From Forficula auricularia (Eukaryota > Arthropoda > Insecta > Dermaptera > Forficulidae), in NCBI GenBank assembly GCA_024734495.1, contig JALMQS010000681.1:7225542-7289541 (forward strand): DNA of 64,000 bases, written 5' to 3'. Made by a program: the position numbers and the translations under genes. Positions 63,721-64,000 of this stretch are shown here, piece by piece (position 1 is the first letter of the stretch; each line of letters begins with the position of its first letter). The notes under the pieces were generated by a model. That model did not search any database. It saw only the letters and a list, made by a program, of their open reading frames with translations, and was not told the DNA's origin.

Positions 63721-64000
63721 TTACAATTATTATTATAAATTAAAAATTGGGCAAATATATTGATTCGGGAATTAATGGGAGGAGAAGACCAATCGACTTG
63801 ATTGGGGATTAATGGAATTGAAATAATTATCGGAAAAGAGGTTTTTTTATCTAATTAGATTTTTCCTCTTATTAAAAACAAGGACTAAAGATGAATAAAG
63901 ACACTCGATGGTGGAGAAGTATTCTCCGGAATCGAAGCAAAAAATACAATGTATACATTAATTAATCTACAATAATTGGTTTAATAAAATTTAAAAAAAA
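63721..64000. other. Window end, nothing recognised
   Basis: AT-rich, no feature seen. Confidence 0.4.

Overview
The window looks like AT-rich (roughly 70 percent A+T by eye) nuclear DNA of an invertebrate animal, most likely an arthropod. There are no bacterial-style operons. Genes are split into short exons with GT-AG introns, and most of the sequence is transposon debris: mariner, several non-LTR retrotransposons, a Penelope-like element, hAT-type MITEs, a tRNA-derived SINE and a solo LTR. A 100-base run of N at 17400-17499 shows it is a draft assembly.

Two host genes can be reconstructed, both on the + strand. The first (14155-16680) has five exons and ends in a DUF4806-like domain; it carries one apparent single-base frameshift. 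The second (about 34183-46921) has at least ten exons, including a 31-base microexon, and resembles the C-terminal part of SPIDR, a DNA-repair scaffold protein. Its introns are packed with mobile elements, and two exon junctions do not join in frame. A third, unrecognised, GC-richer ORF lies at 51201-51917.

Layout. 1-7.9 kb: old repeats, foldbacks and MITE remains. 7.9-10.1 kb: mariner relic beside a Jockey/CR1-group LINE fragment. 10.1-14.1 kb: tandem repeats, MITEs, foldbacks and a tRNA-derived SINE. 14.1-16.7 kb: DUF4806-like gene. 17.4-20.4 kb: gap and a decayed LINE. 20.4-32 kb: mostly unrecognised AT-rich sequence with a few degraded repeats. 32-47 kb: SPIDR-like gene with repeat-filled introns. 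47-51 kb: nested LINE and hAT insertions. 51-64 kb: orphan ORF, inverted-repeat elements, solo LTR, another LINE copy, a Penelope-like element with GIY-YIG domain, and a 700-base foldback.

The most interesting signal is a series of small inverted-repeat (foldback) elements whose arms carry hammerhead-ribozyme-like cores: a CUGANGA box, a short stem II, then GAAA followed by a palindromic ACGU or ACUAUAGU stem III. They occur singly or head-to-head at about ten loci, several inside introns of the two genes. One 274-base example is flanked by a perfect 9-bp target duplication, and an older paralogue of its insertion target lies nearby. The same kind of motif lies at the 3' end of the Penelope-like element at 60.2-61.4 kb, which suggests that Penelope-type machinery mobilised them. 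Small hammerheads associated with Penelope-like elements are known from the literature. The head-to-head foldback arrangement with target duplications is what deserves checking.
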